Assembly: GCF_963678635.1 (NCBI RefSeq)
Contig: NC_087069.1
Location: 18,328,660 to 18,392,659 of the forward strand
Length of the DNA: 64,000 nt
Direction: 5' to 3'
Source of the DNA: Symsagittifera roscoffensis
Taxonomy: Eukaryota; Xenacoelomorpha; Acoela; Convolutidae
The notes under the pieces are model-generated. The model worked only from the letters and a program-made list of their open reading frames with translations. It made no database searches and was not told the DNA's origin. This document shows positions 39,457 through 51,400 of the stretch, one piece after another (positions within the stretch are counted from its first letter, which is position 1; each line of letters begins with the position of its first letter). The position numbers were made by a program, and so were the translations under genes.

Positions 39457-40263
39457 TCAATAAGAACACGCAACTCGACACGAGATAATATAATATACAA
39501 GTGTTACAAGTAAAAAAATTTCGTCGAAAGTTATTTTGTCATTTATTGTTCCGAGTACGCAAGCGGCGTTCGCAATCTGTATTGCCAGGGAGATTCTCTG
39601 TTTTAAAAAGCTGCCTGCTCTGGGTTCCTCAGTGCATATGCTTAGGTTCTTACAAAGCTTGCTCAAAAAAACTTCTGTGCTGGGGCCGGCCGCGCCCTGA
39701 ATTTCAAAAGCTAGCGGTTGAAAAAGATATCCATCATTTACAAGATCTTTATATTTGTCAATTTTTCGCTCTTCCGCTTCAGCGGCAGCCGTACCAGGGT
39801 TACAAACAGACCCGGCATTAATCCTACAAGGGGCTAAGGAGTCTACTACCGTTACATCCCACAAGAGCTGCTTACCATCAGCCCATGGAACGAGCGTCAA
39901 ACCGTCTGGTCGCTTCTGATCGGTCCTGTAGAGGTGTCGTGGTTCTAAAACAGACGGAATGTGAGTAGATGATAGACTCTGCTTTATAAGGGCATTCAGG
40001 TTTGAATGCCTAGAGAATCTCCCTGCACTTTTGAGGCAAGAAAGACCATGCCAACCATCCTCGGTAACGTCTTTTCCGCACACGCATTTATGCCGTTCGC
40101 ATATTTTTGATCCTAATCGAAGTCCTATCGCAATTCTGAGTTGTTGGTTCGACAGTTTTAACCTTAAATTTTTGCAGGGGATGACGTTCAACCATTGGGA
40201 TCCAAATCTATCTTGGAACGCGTTGAACCTTTTCACGTCCGTTGGTTCGAGTCGTAAAATCAA
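39457..40263 (-). pseudogene. C-terminal nuclease-like domain of the R2-like element
   Basis: 268 codons in frame with the RT above. A zinc-binding motif, ERHKCVCGKDVTEDGWHGLSC, is followed by EPRHLYRTDQKRPDGLTLVP, LLWDVTVVDSLA, AEAEERKIDKYKDL and FEIQGAAGP. The PDG...WDVT...E...K order resembles a PD-(D/E)XK restriction-like endonuclease, which in R2-type elements makes the target nick. The frame ends at 39457. The first codon shown is not a real start; it is internal to the former single ORF. Confidence 0.78.
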
Positions 40264-40311
40264 GTCTGCAATTTCGCTGTCAAAAATTGGCTCCGTCCAA
40301 TTTTTTTGGAT

Positions 40312-41715
40312 TTAATTTTCCGGAGCCATTTCAATTTTTCCAAGGTCAAACCACCGTTTAAGCGCATCATCATAGGTTCCATCCACATGCTCCAAACCAA
40401 AGATTTCGCTCAAGGCATCTTTCGCTCCTACTGCTGAGGCTAAGAAAGCGGGTAAAGCGAGTAGACGAGCGGAAGAAACGCCCAAGCCACCTTTGGCTGC
40501 CGGGAGAACTGCTTGTAAAAACTGGTTATCATCCATTTTCACGTTAGTGACCTTGCATAACGAATTTCTTAGCAATTTATCGTAGCGTTCCAAAAAATCA
40601 TTTTGCAAAAAACAAGGGCTCGTACGCAAAAAATATAGGAGTTTTGGCATGCTAAAGCAATTTTTCAGGAGGTAAAAACCATAATGGGCGTCTAGTTTGT
40701 CAATGACATCCGAGATTTTTTCAAGCTCCCTAATTTTTTCGTCGAGTAATTCTTTTCGGCAAAGTTCGCCGATTGGAGATCCTAAAATGAGGAGTTCTTC
40801 TTTTGTTTTTATTTTTATTTTGGGGCATATTTTTCGAAATTGTGTTAAAATTGAATTATACTGTGTACTAGTAGTCGGTCCCAAAAAACAAAGTTCACAC
40901 TTCTCAGTGTTTAAGCTCAGGCCGTAAATTTGTTCCGATTTCAGAATGTTTTTAAGGTCCCGGAGTACTACCTTATAGTCGTCGGCTAAATTCCCATCAT
41001 CTAAATACCAGATGTTAATTTTCGACTCCAACTGTTTGACTAGTGTATGAATTGTTTCCGCAAAAAGGGGTGGGGCTTCAGGATCACCTTGCTGAGTTCC
41101 GTCTTCTGACATTATGACAGAGCTTCCGTAAAAAAGGTAACTAGGTTTAGCATACGCGCAATGGGTGTAATTATATAATTCGGGGCGATTTGAAAAAACA
41201 TGATTCAGCATTGTTCCTCTGTTTAAAGAGTTAAAGGCATTCTTAAAATCTAGTTTTAAAAGAACAGTACATTTTGGATTGTCGTCGCGTTCAATTAGGT
41301 TTCGAAACGAGTGCGCAGCTATTTCTGCTCCTCGTTTGGTACCGCATCCTACCTGTACGTTTCCGAAAAAATTTTGTCGCTCGGAGAGGGCCTTGCTTCC
41401 AGCGCATTTAGACGCGATACGTCTCAGCGTGTTGCCTATGGCAATCGGTCTCAACCCTCCGTCTATTTTTATGAGGGCGATAAGCTTTGCGCCAAAAAAG
41501 AAAGGTCTTAGTGGTTCCGGTATTTTGCCATCTCCAATGAGGTTTATCAGCTTAGTAAGCGATTTCAGAAAATTAAGTCCTGCACTGCCATTCGACTTAC
41601 TAACAAGATCTTTAAAAATTTGAGGAAATATTTTATCAGGACCTGCTGCTGATCCGTTTGGAAAGGACATTATCGCTTTGTATAGGTCGAAATCGGTTAC
41701 GAAAAAACTATCCAA
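40312..41715 (-). pseudogene. R2-like reverse transcriptase domain
   Basis: 467 codons. RT motifs in order: GPDKIFPQIFK, PFFFGAKLIALIK, GLRPIAIGNTLRRIASKC, VLLKLDFKNAFNSLNR (first catalytic Asp), GTQQGDPEAPPLFA, and a YLDDGNLAD palm box. The thumb then has LILGSPIG and YLLKNCFSMPKLLYF. The domain set is intact, but upstream DNA-binding fingers are absent and one TAA interrupts the frame to the C-terminal domain. Relatives of this type are common in invertebrate genomes. Confidence 0.85.
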
Positions 41716-41764
41716 CTTTTCTGGATTTGGAGCTGCAAATTTGGCTCGCTGCGGTGCTTAGATA

Positions 41765-42170
41765 ACAATTTTTGATAGTTATCAGTTGAAAAAGGAGCGC
41801 TACCTTCTCGAACTCTGAATCTTAACCTCCCCACTGAAGATTTCAGGATCGCTGTTGGCTACCGTCTTGGCGCCCCCGTATGTTCCGAGCATGCCTGTTC
41901 ATGTGGCGCTGTTCTTGACAAACTCGGTCAGCACGCTCCGGTGTGTCGGCGTGGAACTGGTAAACACGCGAGACATGCGCTGGGAAATAATTTTGTTTTC
42001 AACGCCCTAAACCATTGTGATTACACTAGCACTCTCGACCCGCGCGGATTGGACCGGGATGACGGCAAAAGACCAGACGGCGTTACCCTTGTGCCATGGC
42101 AATCAGGCCGACATCTGGCATGGGATCTGACCATTGAATTCACTTAATTGTGGAAGCTTGGCCCCAGACT
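41765..42170 (+). pseudogene. R2-like C-terminal domain fragment (right part of the split copy)
   Basis: + strand reading: EDFRIAVGYRLGAPVCSEHA, then a Cys/His cluster (CSCGAVLDKLGQHAPVC), RKRPDG-type box DDGKRPDGVTLVPWQSGR and HLAWDLTI, ending in a stop at about 42147. It matches the C-terminal domain at 39457-40263 on the other strand and continues the fragment 38944-39250. It ends about 260 bp before the GGT7-like start codon. Confidence 0.75.
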
Positions 42171-42432
42171 GACCTTCTTTTTGAGTCTGTCAATCAATCA
42201 TCTATCACTTTATTACGCTGGTCTGCTAGAAGACTCATTTTTCACTTTTTATGCTAAAAGGTAGTTCTGCTAAACGATCGGTCCCCGCATCGGCCTTTGG
42301 TGCATTCATGAAATTTTCTTCGTTTTTTCTCACTCAAAAATATTTTCCCCATTTAATAAGCTTACCTTGCAATGTAGTAATCTCTTTAATCGGGATACGA
42401 AGTTTTGAAACAGTTTTTTTGTCAGATTCAAA

Positions 42433-45400
42433 ATGATCCCTGAAAGAGATCAAAAGTATATCCAGCATATTGATAATGGCGTTAAGCCTAATAACGTCGT
42501 GGAAGATGTGCCGCTGTCGACAGCTTACAATTTGAACCCTATCGTGGAACGCGACACTAGACCAAAAAGTTTCATGGATGTCCATGGAAAGACAGTACTT
42601 GTCGCTGGATCGGGCTTACTCGCTGCAATTGTCACGCTTGCACTCATAATAGACATTATAATGGGAAGTCAAGCTGTAAGTAAATATCAAATTTCGTTCT
42701 ACGGATCCCTTTAGCTTAATTCCCTCCTTCATTTTTAGTGGCTCTAAATTTATCCATATGGATGCTGGAAATGTAAATTCATTCAATTGCATTTCATCGA
42801 TGATAGGGCGGCCGATGCTTTAATACCTGACTAATTGAGTAAATAATCTTTTTGCTGATGGATTTTGGTATCGTTAAAATGGCCCTGCTCAACATGTGCA
42901 CTGTCGTATATGGAAGTGCCCCCGCTAATTGATAAATATTTTTCCATATGGTTCGACTTTCTTAAGACAATTTGGTGATTGATTAATTTTATAATGAAAT
43001 GACCTGAATCTGCCCAATATAAAAACATTATAAATACGTACCGGCACAAACACCTTGACCATTTTTCTCTTAATGATGCTCTATCTTGAATGACATTTGT
43101 TATTTAGCTGCTCAGCTTCAAAGAAAATAGGAATTGCATGTTCTGAAATCGTGTTTAGGTTGAACCCAATGGAGTGGTAGTAAGTGAAATTCCAGCGTGC
43201 TCTAAGATGGGAGCCAAATTGATGAAAGGTGGAGCATCAGTCGTCGATGGAGCTATTGCGACATCACTCTGCATGGCCGTCCACTTGCCCCATCGATCAG
43301 GACCCGGAGGGTGAGCTAAATTGTTTTGCTAGCATCACATAAAATTAATAAATATCACCTCACAACTGGCTAAATATGGTTAGACAAATTTGAAAGGAAA
43401 TGTTTATTATTCAATTGTCCCACTTGGCTTGTATTCCTGAAAATGATATGCATAAGACAACATCTAAATTATAAGACAAACTGAAAGTGATATTTTTAAC
43501 AATCTTTTTTAGCCATCCCAAACAGTAAGACCCAATTCCGACCCAATTTTCAAAAAAAGCGTTTTTAGGCTTTTTTTTGAAATATGACCAAAAAATTACT
43601 TTTTTCGGCGCACGCTCACCTCTCACTTGAGTATATTGGCGCCAAAGGCGCCTTCAAGAAGGAATTCCAACGTGGTCTTTAAACACAGGCATTTTTGACA
43701 TCAAAACATGAATTTTTTTTCAGTCTGTTAGTGTAGTTTTACTGAGGCGCTCAGATTCATTGCCTTAGATCGATGAAATTGTTTTCAATGTTGTCCCAAA
43801 TAGTCCTAGCAAAAACGCACTTGAAAGAGTAAAAACCTAAATTTGCGCGTAATTCGAATCTTTTTAATTATCCCCCTGGTAACTAGTATCGAACTGACAT
43901 CCCATAATGAACTAATTCAACGGTTAAGCATTTGTGAATTTTGTACCTATTTACGATTCTCAACCCCACCCCGCCTGAAAAGTTAAAGAGATCCCTTAAT
44001 TCTTCAAACTACTGTATGTTTACGGATGACATTAAAAAGATTTAACCAATGATATATATGTTTTCAATTAAGAAATTATTTAGAAAACTGTTGTTTTTTG
44101 TTTAACAGTGGTGGATACATGTTGGTCAAGGAAGAGAAGAAGGTCGTGTCGTATGACTTCATGCCTGAGGCGCCCAATGATATCGCTTACTACTCGGCAG
44201 ATAACAACGACAGGGTAAGTTTCCTATGTTATCCCGCAAAAATTCCTCGTGATACAAAAATTACGTTGAGATAGACTATATATATTTTTAATGATAGGCG
44301 ATTGGGCTCTCAGTTGAATTTTTTCACATCAAAATGGAAATACATCCGCTATCAATATGCACGTGCTTGGAGTGCTATTTAGGCCACAGATAGAATGGAG
44401 AATGTGCTACTGGTACATTGAGCAATTTTTTATTTACTTATTTGAAGTTTAAGATATGACACGAGACAAGGTTTTTCCAAAGCATATCGCATGTTTTGAA
44501 GTTTAAGCAACTGAAAAATTTCATATCCCTTTCGGTTTAATTTTAAGGGCAGGATAAATTGAATTGCAATTGCGAATAGGTTATCTAATATTGCAATTTG
44601 GCGTGAGTGTGGTTTGCATGGGTCCCAGTTTTGCATAGCATAGTAATATCACTTGCAAGAGCAATTGTATTACAAACGGGATACTAATTTTTTACCATAA
44701 TTTTTTTTCGTGGAACCCAACCGTTCTTCGCAAAAAAACTGATCTCTCCCTAGTTTAAAGAGTGCAAAATTTCAGCTGAAGCGTGGATAGTAATTTCACC
44801 GATAAAGAAGGTATAATAATCCAGATTACTTGTGTCTTACAGGGGCAGGATGAGATTCTGGTTCCGGGATTTCTGTCTGGCTTGAAGCGTGCACATGAGG
44901 ACTATGGGGAGGAGAAGTGGGCTGAGTTGATGCACACTGCAGCTGATGTGGCCAAGGAATACACTGTGACCTCATCATTAGGTAAGTGTATGACGTCATT
45001 TTAAGTTTAGTGCATTGTGCATAACGTCATCTTTAATTTTAGTCATTATTTAAGTTGTATGTAAGCCTGTAGTGATGGTTTAACAAGGCGTTAATATAAA
45101 CTAAAAAAACTCTCATCATTCAAACTTAACTTAACGCTTTTTACAGATTTCTACCTCATTCAACAATAAAATAAAATTTAAAAACCAAACAAAAATATTG
45201 CTACATTTTTTATGGGCTTATTTTCGCTGTTTGAAAATTTCCATGTTTTAGAGTTTTCGCTTTAAGTTATAATTTTCATAAAGTAGCGAAAAAAATAAAG
45301 TTCTCGTGGATAAATCTACAGCGTGGGATTTTTTGGAGAAATGCCAAAAAAATGGGTCGACCAAAAAAACTAAAAACTACCGAAAGAGACGAAAACTATA

Positions 45401-48400
45401 TTTATTTGATTGCAAAAAATTTCCGTTTGCGTCTCAAGAGCTTCGAAAAAAAATTGAACCAGCTTTATACTTATCAGCCAACAACATTTGGTCAATTTTG
45501 GTCGAGAAAGGACTGAGACCAGGAGTCAGTGCCAAAAAGCCAAAATTTTGGAAATCAGAAAAAGAAACGCAAAAATTGGTGCCAAATTTTTCGAGAAAAG
45601 CCACAACATTTTTGTGAAAATGTGGGTTTGTTCAGACAAAATCATCGTTTATTTATATTCAAGAGCCATGTTTTACGTGAGACAGCTCCCAAATATGCGC
45701 TATCATCACAATTATATCATTCTAACATAAAAAAAAACTAAATTACAAAAGGGGCCCTTCCGTTTAGTTACGGTTAGTGCACAAGCTGGATAGGGCCATA
45801 CCAGCGATCTAAAAATGCATATATATCAGCAATGAAGTCATAAATCAGCATTAAATGCATCGTCATAATGTTAATTTATCTTAGCCGTCCTTCCTCTACA
45901 ATAGCGCTTATGGAGTTGTCGATAAATTGAACTTTGCGTAGTCCCGTAGAATTCTTATCTGTTGGGATATTTTTCATTTTATTTTTTTTTCGGAGGTCGA
46001 ATGATTTCTTGGTAAGTTATTTATGTGTTATCATTGAACTATTGTGATATTTTTCGTGCCTGTTCATCAAATAATAATTATAAATTCGTTAGAACACTGA
46101 TAGATAGTTACATGGATAGTTAGTATCATAGCATTTTTTCTGTTCAGATGCGGCGATAAAGAAGGTGCCGGAAGAATACAGGACTGCGTCCTTCGAGGAA
46201 TTGTTCCTCACGCCAAATGGATCCGTGCCCACGGTTAGTTGTGATTGTCCAAATACGGGTGAAGCAGAAAAATATATATCAAGCTCTTAATAATAATAAT
46301 AGTAATAATGAAGTTACAGGAGATGTAGGATCTCTATGACTCTATTCGGCATTAGTTACGAAATTCCCTCGCCCCCTATTAGAAAAGGGGGAATTTCGTT
46401 ACTAGATAAAATTTCGCATATGCTGAACATATGGTAATTTTTCTACAAGGCACCATATGGATACCGAAGCGTATCTTTGAACAGATCCCACAAAATGTTA
46501 GTGTTTTTAATTGACATCATTTTCTTTTTAATGGCATATTCTCTCTGCAATTTTTAAAGAGGTTAATGAACGTAGTGAGACTCTTATGTAGATTGTGATT
46601 GTTTTTTTTAGTGCGGTACGAACCTAAGTCGCAAAGAAAAGTGCTACTATTGGTGGCATTTTGAACGATATGCTGCTGTACCAGTATAATGTCTTAATTG
46701 CTTAAACGTTTGATTAGTAAAAAGTTAACACAGTTGATGCATTTTCAATTCATCAAATGAACCGACAAAAAGTTCTTTGTTTCAAACAGCAGTACAATGA
46801 TAAAAAGCCCCACTTCAGAAATTTTCCAACTCATTGTATCTCGCAATTTTTTTTGAAAGGCCTAAATTAAGCAAAAATGGGCTTTATTCTTTCCAATTTA
46901 TTACATGCAAAATTGTGTCTCTTTGTATTTGGGGTCCCTTTTGCGGCATCGAGTTGGCAGTTTATTAGCATATGTAACTTCGTTATTAGTGACTAGTTTT
47001 GGAGGAATTTAAGCATCCGTGGCTGATTGGTTAGTGCGTGAGACAAAATAGCAAGGTCGGAGATTCGAATCTTACACGTAGCTGAGTTTTTGCTAATTCG
47101 AGGTTTATTTCTACTTCTTCTTATTTCACTTGATATAGCTGCTTTTTGGTCGTGTTCTCGCAAGTGTTTGCGAAGCGCAGCTTCGCCTCTGTGCGTCAAA
47201 TTGGGTTAATTTGTGTTTGCTCGATCGTAGCGTAGTGTGATAGCGATGTAACTTTTTTCCAAGCTAACGCACAAATAAAAGTAAAATAAATAAATTGCAC
47301 TTTTTATTTAGGAGGGTGAAATGGCTATTTAATTGCATGTGCTTTGACATTTCAAAACTAATAACTTAACTCAATTGATGCTGTTTTAATTCATCGATTG
47401 AGTCGAATAAGAGCTATTTGTTTCATACAACAGTATTTACGCTTCTGTTTCGAAAAAATTATCGGCTTATTATTTGTCTGCTTCTGTTTTGTCGGCTTAG
47501 TTGCCACATCTTAGATTTTTTGCAGTTTCCAGTGCAGTTGCTTTCTATGTTTTCATTTACTCCTGCATTTGGTAATTCTACTAATCTTGATTTCGTCTAT
47601 TTTCCTTTTTTTGTTTTTTTTTGCTGAAAGTTTTTTTCGTTCATGACAACATTTTTATTTTCGCTTGATAATTGTTTTTCGAACTGTCATTAAATGCCGT
47701 CGAATATATCTCTGCAAACGGAAAAGTTTTTGAAAATGGCTTTCGAAAACACCGCAATAGAATATCATTCCGACAACATTTTAAAGTTTTTTAATTGTTT
47801 TTTTTTTGGACTAAGTGGCTCTCCTTTTTTTCTATCTGCTGGCTTGCAATTCTATTTTGTGGCTTCGCAAGTGATTTGAAGCTCCGCTTCGTCTCAGTTT
47901 TACACTCCCATTTCAGAAATGATACAACTCGATATGCTTTGCGAGGATTTTTAAATCCATAAATTATAAAAATTTGGCTCATTACGTTCTACCTTATTGC
48001 ATGCAAAAATTTTTGTTTGTGCATTTTAAAGCCTAATCTTGTTCCGTTTTCTTGCTCTGCAGTTTCGCCTCTGTGTGAAATTTGGTATTAAATTGGGTTT
48101 TAAAAGTCAATAATAAATTCATCTTGAAATTCATAGTGATTGTTATAGGACATTTTTTCTCCCAAATTCGGAAAAGTGAAATTTTTTAAGAATAAATCAT
48201 GATTTTTTCTTGCGTTCATTGACTCATTTCAAACTGTCTGTTGGCTATGTTTTTAAGTGTCAAAAGATGAGTTGAAAGTAGTTTTTTTGGTTAAAGTGGC
48301 TTTTTCAGGTTAGTTTGATTTTCGCGTTTTGACTTAATTTTTTTTTCAAATTTATTTTAATTTTGTATGCGAACAGGAAAGAATTTACAAATTGTGCAAA

Positions 48401-51400
48401 ATAATTTGAACCCTCTTAGGTTGGAGATATAACCAGATAAATTTTTTTTCTGGAAAGTTGAAACTTACTTAAAAAAAGTCCATTTTTTCGGTTAACTTGA
48501 GTTCATTGATATTTTTGCAACTGTCTGTTAATTGGCTATATTTTGATTTGAAATGATTTTTTTTCTGTTTGATATATTCACGAAATTAACTCGACTTCCT
48601 TTTTTACACAAGCAAAGCTTGTGTTTTAGCATGAACTCTCTTTTTTTCCAAGCTAATTCGCAAATATTGTTGTGACAAAATGTGTTTATTTTGAAAGAGT
48701 TCATTTTGATCAATAACCAGCTATTAAGTACAGACAATGCGAAGGATATTAACACAGACTATAATATTACCTTAGCACTTTAGCTTCAAGGCATCATGGA
48801 GCTGTAGGGTAGAGGTAGGGAAGGAGACCAGCAGCAAAATAAGAGGGTTCGAACCTGGGCAGGGCCGGATGTTTTTATTGACCTTTTTCGTAAACTAGTT
48901 TAAATGCGTCCGCTCTATAAATTGAGGCAGGTATGTTGGTAAATTTCTTTTTTTTTAAAATTTATTGGTACTGCTAATGCGTCTTAATTGGCCTGCACTT
49001 AGCAATTGTGTAGACTCATAATTGGCGTGTGTCACTTAAGAAGTTTTGTAGACTCAAAGTTTTACTCATTCATTTTTCCCCAGTAGCGTTATCGGTCATA
49101 TTTTTGCATGTGTATGCGAAGTAGAACTTCGCATCTGTGCAAAATGAATTCACTGTATTTTGAAACTTGAAGACAGATGGCTTTTTCAGACTTGTCAAAC
49201 TGGCATTTTTAACTTTTCAAACGGGAATTATTAACTCCAACTTTTGTTTACTCCATGGATTGAAGTTAAGATATTTAGTTTTTTTTTCAACAAGTGTTCT
49301 TTAAGACTCTAAACTGAATTTACTTATGATATTTCAGTATGATTAGGGCTTGGACAGTTTTTGATGCAATGAACTATCTAGTTGAAAAAAAGGTCATTCT
49401 TGTTTCAGGAACTGGCTAATGCACCTTTAGAGAAGCTGCTGCGTAAGTTGGCCAAAAATCCAGACTCTTCTTTCCTGGGTCTCCAGTCTCACATCATCAC
49501 TGACGAAGTGAGTCAGCTGAAATCGGAGGACCTGGAGTCTTACAAGGTGGAAATGACTGGAGCTACCAAGGCTTCGTTCCAGAACCCGAGTTAGTTTGCA
49601 GTCACATCTTCTCTTGGCTCTTCTCCACTTTGCATTGCATCCTAAATTGCAAAATATCGATTATTAGAATACTTTCAATGATTAAGAAAAAATAAATGCT
49701 GAATAACGAACTTTTATCCTCGCAAAGATTCATAGCAATATTATCTACAACTTAAATTAAAATTTGAAAATGAAATTCGAATGGCGGCGAAAGTGGAAGA
49801 AAGCCCCGAATATTTCACTGACTTTATAAGATTCACTGACTTTATATGCACCTCTCAAAATCACAAGAAATTCCTTAATAAATGTTCATACGGCACTTTT
49901 ATGTAAAAAAGATCACTTGTTGCCTACACGTTTAATTATTGTTTCGACCATCGAAAAATAATTTCAAATGTTCTTTTATAAATCCAATTTTAGAAAAAAA
50001 AAAGGAGAACAGGAGAGAAGCCCTTTTTTAGATAAGTTCTTTTTTCGTCTCAGAGTACGATATGTTCACCTCACCTTCACCCTCCTCTGGTCCGGCTCTT
50101 CTGTCCACCCTTCGCATGCTGATTGAGACTTCGAAGAGTGACATGGATGACAGTACACAGAAGTATCATCAATTGTTGGAGGCACTTAAGTTCACATCCA
50201 GCCAGCAGATGTACGTTGCAGATGTGGAGGGCAATGGCGAAGTGGTAGAAACGATGACAAGGTGAGAGTTGAATCCAATGCTGTCCACTTAAATATTTTT
50301 TTTTCAGATTTTCCTACCCCTTGTAAAATCTTTTTTTTTCAACAACTTACATGCTGCTACAAAATGAAATTATAATAAGCTAAAAAGCATATGTTAAAGT
50401 TGTTAAACATTATTCACGGGTACCGGAAATTTCCCTGTTTTTTTTAATAAAGTCCAATTTTCCCGTATGCTCAATTTCCTGTTGCCTTTGTATCCCTTTC
50501 TAGCCCCATTCTATCCCTTTAATCTGACCCTAGAAAAATCAAATGGAGATAATTTTAGTTGATGTCATCTCGAGGCGATCGCGATCTGAAGGGAAACTTC
50601 AAAGGACTTTTAGACCATTTGCTATAGCTTAACTGACGGTGAAAGCAGGGGTGGATCTAGCGTTTTCTGGAGCGGGGGACTTTAAATTTTTTTCTAAAAT
50701 TACGATGACCGTTTTTCGGCGCCTTTAGAAAAATTCTAGGATGGATCAGTTGAAAATGAATGTCGTAAAATAGTATCAAAGGGGTGACCCTGTGGATGGT
50801 GAAGCGGTTGAAATCCCTGGAGAAGGGGGAAGAGTCCGCGTTAATTTCACCTTATTTTAAACGGCGCAAAAAGTAAAATAAAGACGGCAGGACATTAAAG
50901 AACATTTACCTTTCTAGTTAGCATTTTCTATTTTTCGAAAATGGGCTCTTTTGCAGTTTCTCACACTCTCCGTAAAATTATTTGCTGAAGATCGTTTCAA
51001 ACATCGCGTATTTTTCTGAAAAGTTAGATCAGTTGTCGTTTCAGTGCTTCGAATGCCGGAAGCCTCGACAGTCTCATTCCAGCCTCCTCCGTCTACAATC
51101 CAATCGCATCCGAATACCAGGACAAATGTTTGCCTGATGAACTAACTGTTTCATTATCAGACTCACCTGCAACTTCGCCTGTAGATGAAGATTCTTCAGG
51201 TCAGTTTGACTTTTGTTCTGTTATTGTAAGATGGAAATTGAGCGACAATGTTCTGGCTGTGATTCGCTTTGTGAGTATCAATGAACCAATTGAAGACTTT
51301 TTTTTCAGGAAAAGCTCTTGAAATTTGATCGCGCTCAAGTTCGACATTTTTTCGCGATTTGACTTATAATACTGACTTATATTTTGCTGTTCGATTTTTT

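Larger units (their letters stand above)
39251..41764 (-). mobile_element. 5'-truncated R2-like non-LTR retrotransposon
   Basis: On the minus strand it carries RT (41715-40312) and a C-terminal nuclease-like domain (40263-39457) in the same frame, separated by a single TAA at about 40312-40314, then about 200 bp of 3' sequence. The N-terminus is missing, as expected of a 5'-truncated copy made by target-primed reverse transcription. It lies inside an older + strand fragment of a related element (38944-39250 and 41765-42170). Boundaries are estimated to within some tens of bases. Confidence 0.7.
46234..49408 (+). other. Intron 5 of the GGT7-like gene, repeat-filled
   Basis: 3175 bp holding a hairpin, a dispersed repeat, a SINE and two copies of the ACTGTCTGTTGGCTATG motif (about 48234 and 48522). 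Long frames such as 47418-47627 are T-rich and hydrophobic by composition only. No gene seen. Confidence 0.65.

Noticed and set aside
45752-45810. 5S rRNA-like phrase GGGCCATACCAGCGATCT
   Set aside because: Only a few bases resemble 5S rRNA; the rest of the gene is absent.
47013-47085. Functional tRNA gene
   Set aside because: A and B boxes are present but stems do not pair well and the same head plus body recurs at 55131, so it is a SINE.
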